DNA from: Chloroflexota bacterium
GTDB lineage: Bacteria; Chloroflexota; Anaerolineae; Promineifilales; Promineifilaceae
Reading direction: 5' to 3'
Assembly: GCA_024278255.1 (NCBI GenBank)
Contig: JAJRTP010000697.1
Span: 1 to 7,118, forward strand
Length of the DNA stretch: 7,118 bases
The position numbers were made by a program, and so were the translations under genes. Under the pieces are notes generated by a model. It searched no databases, was not told the origin of the DNA, and was given only the letters and a program-made list of their open reading frames with translations. Every line of letters starts with the position of its first letter. Within the stretch, counting starts at the first letter, position 1. Of this stretch, positions 5,745-7,118 are shown piece by piece.

Positions 5745-6899
5745 TTATGGGCGAAAAATGGTTTTTGTGCCGGGATAGTGGCGGCCGTACCATTCCTTGA
5801 ATTCTGCTTCTTTTTCCGGGGGAATGTCCCAGAGTACGGCCGTTTTCTTTTCCAGCGCACCAATCCCGGCATCATCATAGGAAGGGCCGGCTGTTTTGTT
5901 GGCCTGGGCCGCCAGCCTGTACAGTTCTTCCTGGCGGTCGCGGGGTAGAGAGGCGGGGACGACCCAGTATTCTCTTTCGTATTGTTCACGGGGCAGTCCC
6001 AAACGGCCGTCAAAATCGGGCGGGAGGATGTCGGGCAGGCTGGTCATAAACTGGTTGACGAAGGCGGCAATCTGGTTCATGTCCGGCTGGTGCAGTTCAA
6101 ATTGGGGCCACAGCCGGGGCGCACCGGTGGTAAAAATGACGCCGCCCAAAGCACGGCCGTCGTGCTGCTGGTTCCAGGTGGTCGTGTGCCGCAGCCAGTA
6201 GTCGAACATCTGGATATATTTGTCCACGTTCCCATTGTAAATGTGGCGCAGGTTCCAGCCTTCATAAGCGCCCATTTCGGTGAAGAGCCATTCGACGTAA
6301 ATGTGTTGGGCGCGGTAGGCGTCGTCCATGCGCGTCCAGCGGCCGGAAAAGTCAGGCCAGTCGTGTGGGGGGATACGGCCGTTATCCACCGTGGTATACG
6401 CATGGTAGCCGAGAATCGCGCCATGTTGGGCGACGACGCGGGCAAAATCCAGGGGGATGTCGTTGCCTACGGCCGTGTTACAGCAAACCAGCCGGATGTG
6501 AGCCAGGTCGGACTGGCTGCGGTACTCCTTTGTCCACACGTCATTGACCGCTTGCAGCCAATCCAGCCGGGCCTGTTTTTCGGCCGGGCTTTGCGAATTG
6601 GACAGATACTCGTTGAACTCTTCCACCGCATCAATATTGGCCGCATTTCGCCGAAAATCTTTATTGATGAAGGAGGCGAAGAATTTGCGGGCGCGTTTCA
6701 CATTGCCCGCATAGCCGCCGTCAAACTGTTGTCCTTTGTCATACCAATGTCGCAAAACGGTCTTGATCCCCGGATTGGTTTGCTTGGCCTCCGTGAGCAG
6801 GTCGGGCAAGTCCAGCGATTTGACCCAGGCCCCGGCGGGCAGTTGGCGCACGGCGTCCGGCCAGGCGGGGACGGTTTTTTGAAAGTGAAATCCGATCAT
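5745..6899 (-). CDS. TIM-barrel protein resembling clan GH-A glycosidases
   Basis: This 384-residue protein of uncertain function shows a strand order that fits a (beta/alpha)8 barrel of the GH-A type. KTVLRHWYD (46-54) looks like an early strand. EEFNEYL (93-99) contains the Asn-Glu pair of the acid/base position (E97), and HIRLVCCNTAVGN (134-146) and GAILGYHAYT (160-169) are the next strands. EWLFTEMGAYEGWN (203-216) supplies a possible nucleophile (E208). The last 75 residues, with REYWVVPASLPRDRQEELYRLA and a Pro/Lys-rich tail, look like a separate small segment. No signal peptide is seen, so it should be cytoplasmic, unlike most endo-acting glycosidases. ATG 6899 has AAGGA 8 nt upstream. 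It precedes the ATP-grasp gene by 111 bp. Family and substrate are unproven, and a non-catalytic barrel is possible. Confidence 0.72.
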   Translation of the reverse strand: MIGFHFQKTVPAWPDAVRQLPAGAWVKSLDLPDLLTEAKQTNPGIKTVLRHWYDKGQQFDGGYAGNVKRARKFFASFINKDFRRNAANIDAVEEFNEYLSNSQSPAEKQARLDWLQAVNDVWTKEYRSQSDLAHIRLVCCNTAVGNDIPLDFARVVAQHGAILGYHAYTTVDNGRIPPHDWPDFSGRWTRMDDAYRAQHIYVEWLFTEMGAYEGWNLRHIYNGNVDKYIQMFDYWLRHTTTWNQQHDGRALGGVIFTTGAPRLWPQFELHQPDMNQIAAFVNQFMTSLPDILPPDFDGRLGLPREQYEREYWVVPASLPRDRQEELYRLAAQANKTAGPSYDDAGIGALEKKTAVLWDIPPEKEAEFKEWYGRHYPGTKTIFRP

Positions 6900-6923
6900 A
6901 TTGTTTGTCCTTGAGTGGGTATC

Positions 6924-6932
6924 ATTTTATCA
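6924..6932 (-). promoter_or_regulatory. Candidate extended -10 for the TIM-barrel gene
   Basis: The minus strand reads TGATAAAAT, an extended -10 with 5 of 6 hexamer matches. A start near 6917 would give a leader of about 18 nt containing the AAGGA ribosome-binding site. No clear -35 is present. An overlapping TATGAT (6929-6934) is an alternative. Confidence 0.38.
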
Positions 6933-6978
6933 TATTGGGGGACAATTTGGGATCAGCTGTGTGCGGTTGGGCAGAGGA

Positions 6979-7118
6979 TTACCTGGCGAGCGCTGCCTGG
7001 GCGGCATGGTAGCCGCACATCCCATGGACGCCGCCGCCAGGCGGGGTAGATGAGGAGCATAGAAAAAGATTGGGAGAGGGGTTGAGTACGGATTGAAGGA
7101 GGGCACAGGCCGGGTAAA
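6979..7118 (-). CDS. FAD-dependent oxidoreductase, phytoene-desaturase-like, C-terminal end (partial)
   Basis: Only the last 45 codons are in the window, ending with TAA at 6979-6981. The frame reads NPSPNLFLCSSSTPPGGGVH followed by GMCGYHAAQAALAR. This is the characteristic C-terminus of the CrtI/COG1233 group: a strand ending in a Cys-Ser-rich turn, then PGGGVxGxxGYxAAxAAL, which closes the FAD-binding domain. Members are flavoproteins that desaturate or isomerise carotenoids, or act on other amine or hydrocarbon substrates; which applies here cannot be told from this fragment. No intrinsic terminator is visible in the 79 bp before the next gene. Confidence 0.82.
   Translation of the reverse strand, partial: YPACALLQSVLNPSPNLFLCSSSTPPGGGVHGMCGYHAAQAALAR

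Larger units (their letters stand above)
1566..6476. repeat. Scattered palindromic octamer ACGGCCGT, ten copies
   Basis: Exact copies start at 1566, 2308, 3498, 4765, 4995, 5836, 6003, 6153, 6375 and 6469, all inside genes, five of them in the TIM-barrel gene. With equal base frequencies about 0.1 copy would be expected in 7.1 kb. On the coding strand they are read in three phases: Thr-Ala-Val four times, (Asp/His/Asn)-Gly-Arg five times and Val-Arg-Pro-Ser once, so the constraint is on DNA rather than protein. Several one-mismatch copies also occur (for example near 2947, 3205, 4039, 5166 and 5785). Confidence 0.75.

Noticed and set aside
5982..6914. A 310-codon open frame on the plus strand opposite the TIM-barrel gene
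   Set aside because: It is antisense to a well-supported gene with its own ribosome-binding site. Its translation lacks recognisable motifs and looks like the shadow of a GC-rich coding sequence.

Overview
The window holds ten protein-coding genes, all on the minus strand, so transcription runs from high to low coordinates. The first and last are cut by the window edges. I see no rRNA, tRNA, CRISPR array, insertion sequence or phage gene. The set suggests a free-living bacterium, most likely Chloroflexota (Anaerolineae or a relative). The basis is a short GT35 alpha-glucan phosphorylase of the bacterial/archaeal type, a PHP protein with a basic N-terminal tail, and several lineage-type hypothetical proteins. 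This assignment rests on remembered resemblance, not a search.

Layout in transcription order: (1) 7118-6979, C-terminal end of a phytoene-desaturase-like FAD oxidoreductase; (2) 6899-5745, a 384-residue TIM-barrel protein resembling clan GH-A glycosidases, without a signal peptide; (3) 5633-4707, an ATP-grasp ligase-like protein; (4) 4631-2499, alpha-glucan phosphorylase (glgP type); (5) 2512-2168, a small membrane-anchored four-cysteine protein overlapping the glgP end; (6) 2119-1682, an OsmC-family protein; (7) 1639-965, a two-helix membrane protein; (8) 907-692, a 71-residue membrane protein; (9) 626-246, a single-domain response regulator; (10) 262 to beyond 1, the N-terminus of a PHP-domain protein overlapping the regulator by 17 bp.

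The best regulatory signal lies upstream of glgP. It combines a perfect extended -10 (TGCTATAAT), an 18-bp perfect inverted repeat TAGTTGATACATCAACTA in the 5' leader, and a further copy of the half-site over the -35 region and the stop codon of the preceding gene. This looks like a dedicated repressor-controlled promoter for glycogen/maltodextrin breakdown. Candidate extended -10 promoters also precede the TIM-barrel gene and the two-helix membrane gene, the latter so close to the ATG that its transcript may be leaderless.

The most unusual whole-window signal is the palindromic octamer ACGGCCGT, present ten times in 7.1 kb (about 0.1 expected for equal base frequencies) and read in all three codon phases. 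It behaves like a genome-wide DNA-level motif, analogous to HIP1 of cyanobacteria. I found no convincing new multi-gene defence or biosynthetic system. The less-described material is the TIM-barrel/ATP-grasp pair, the small protein coupled to glgP, and the membrane-protein pair next to the response regulator/PHP genes.
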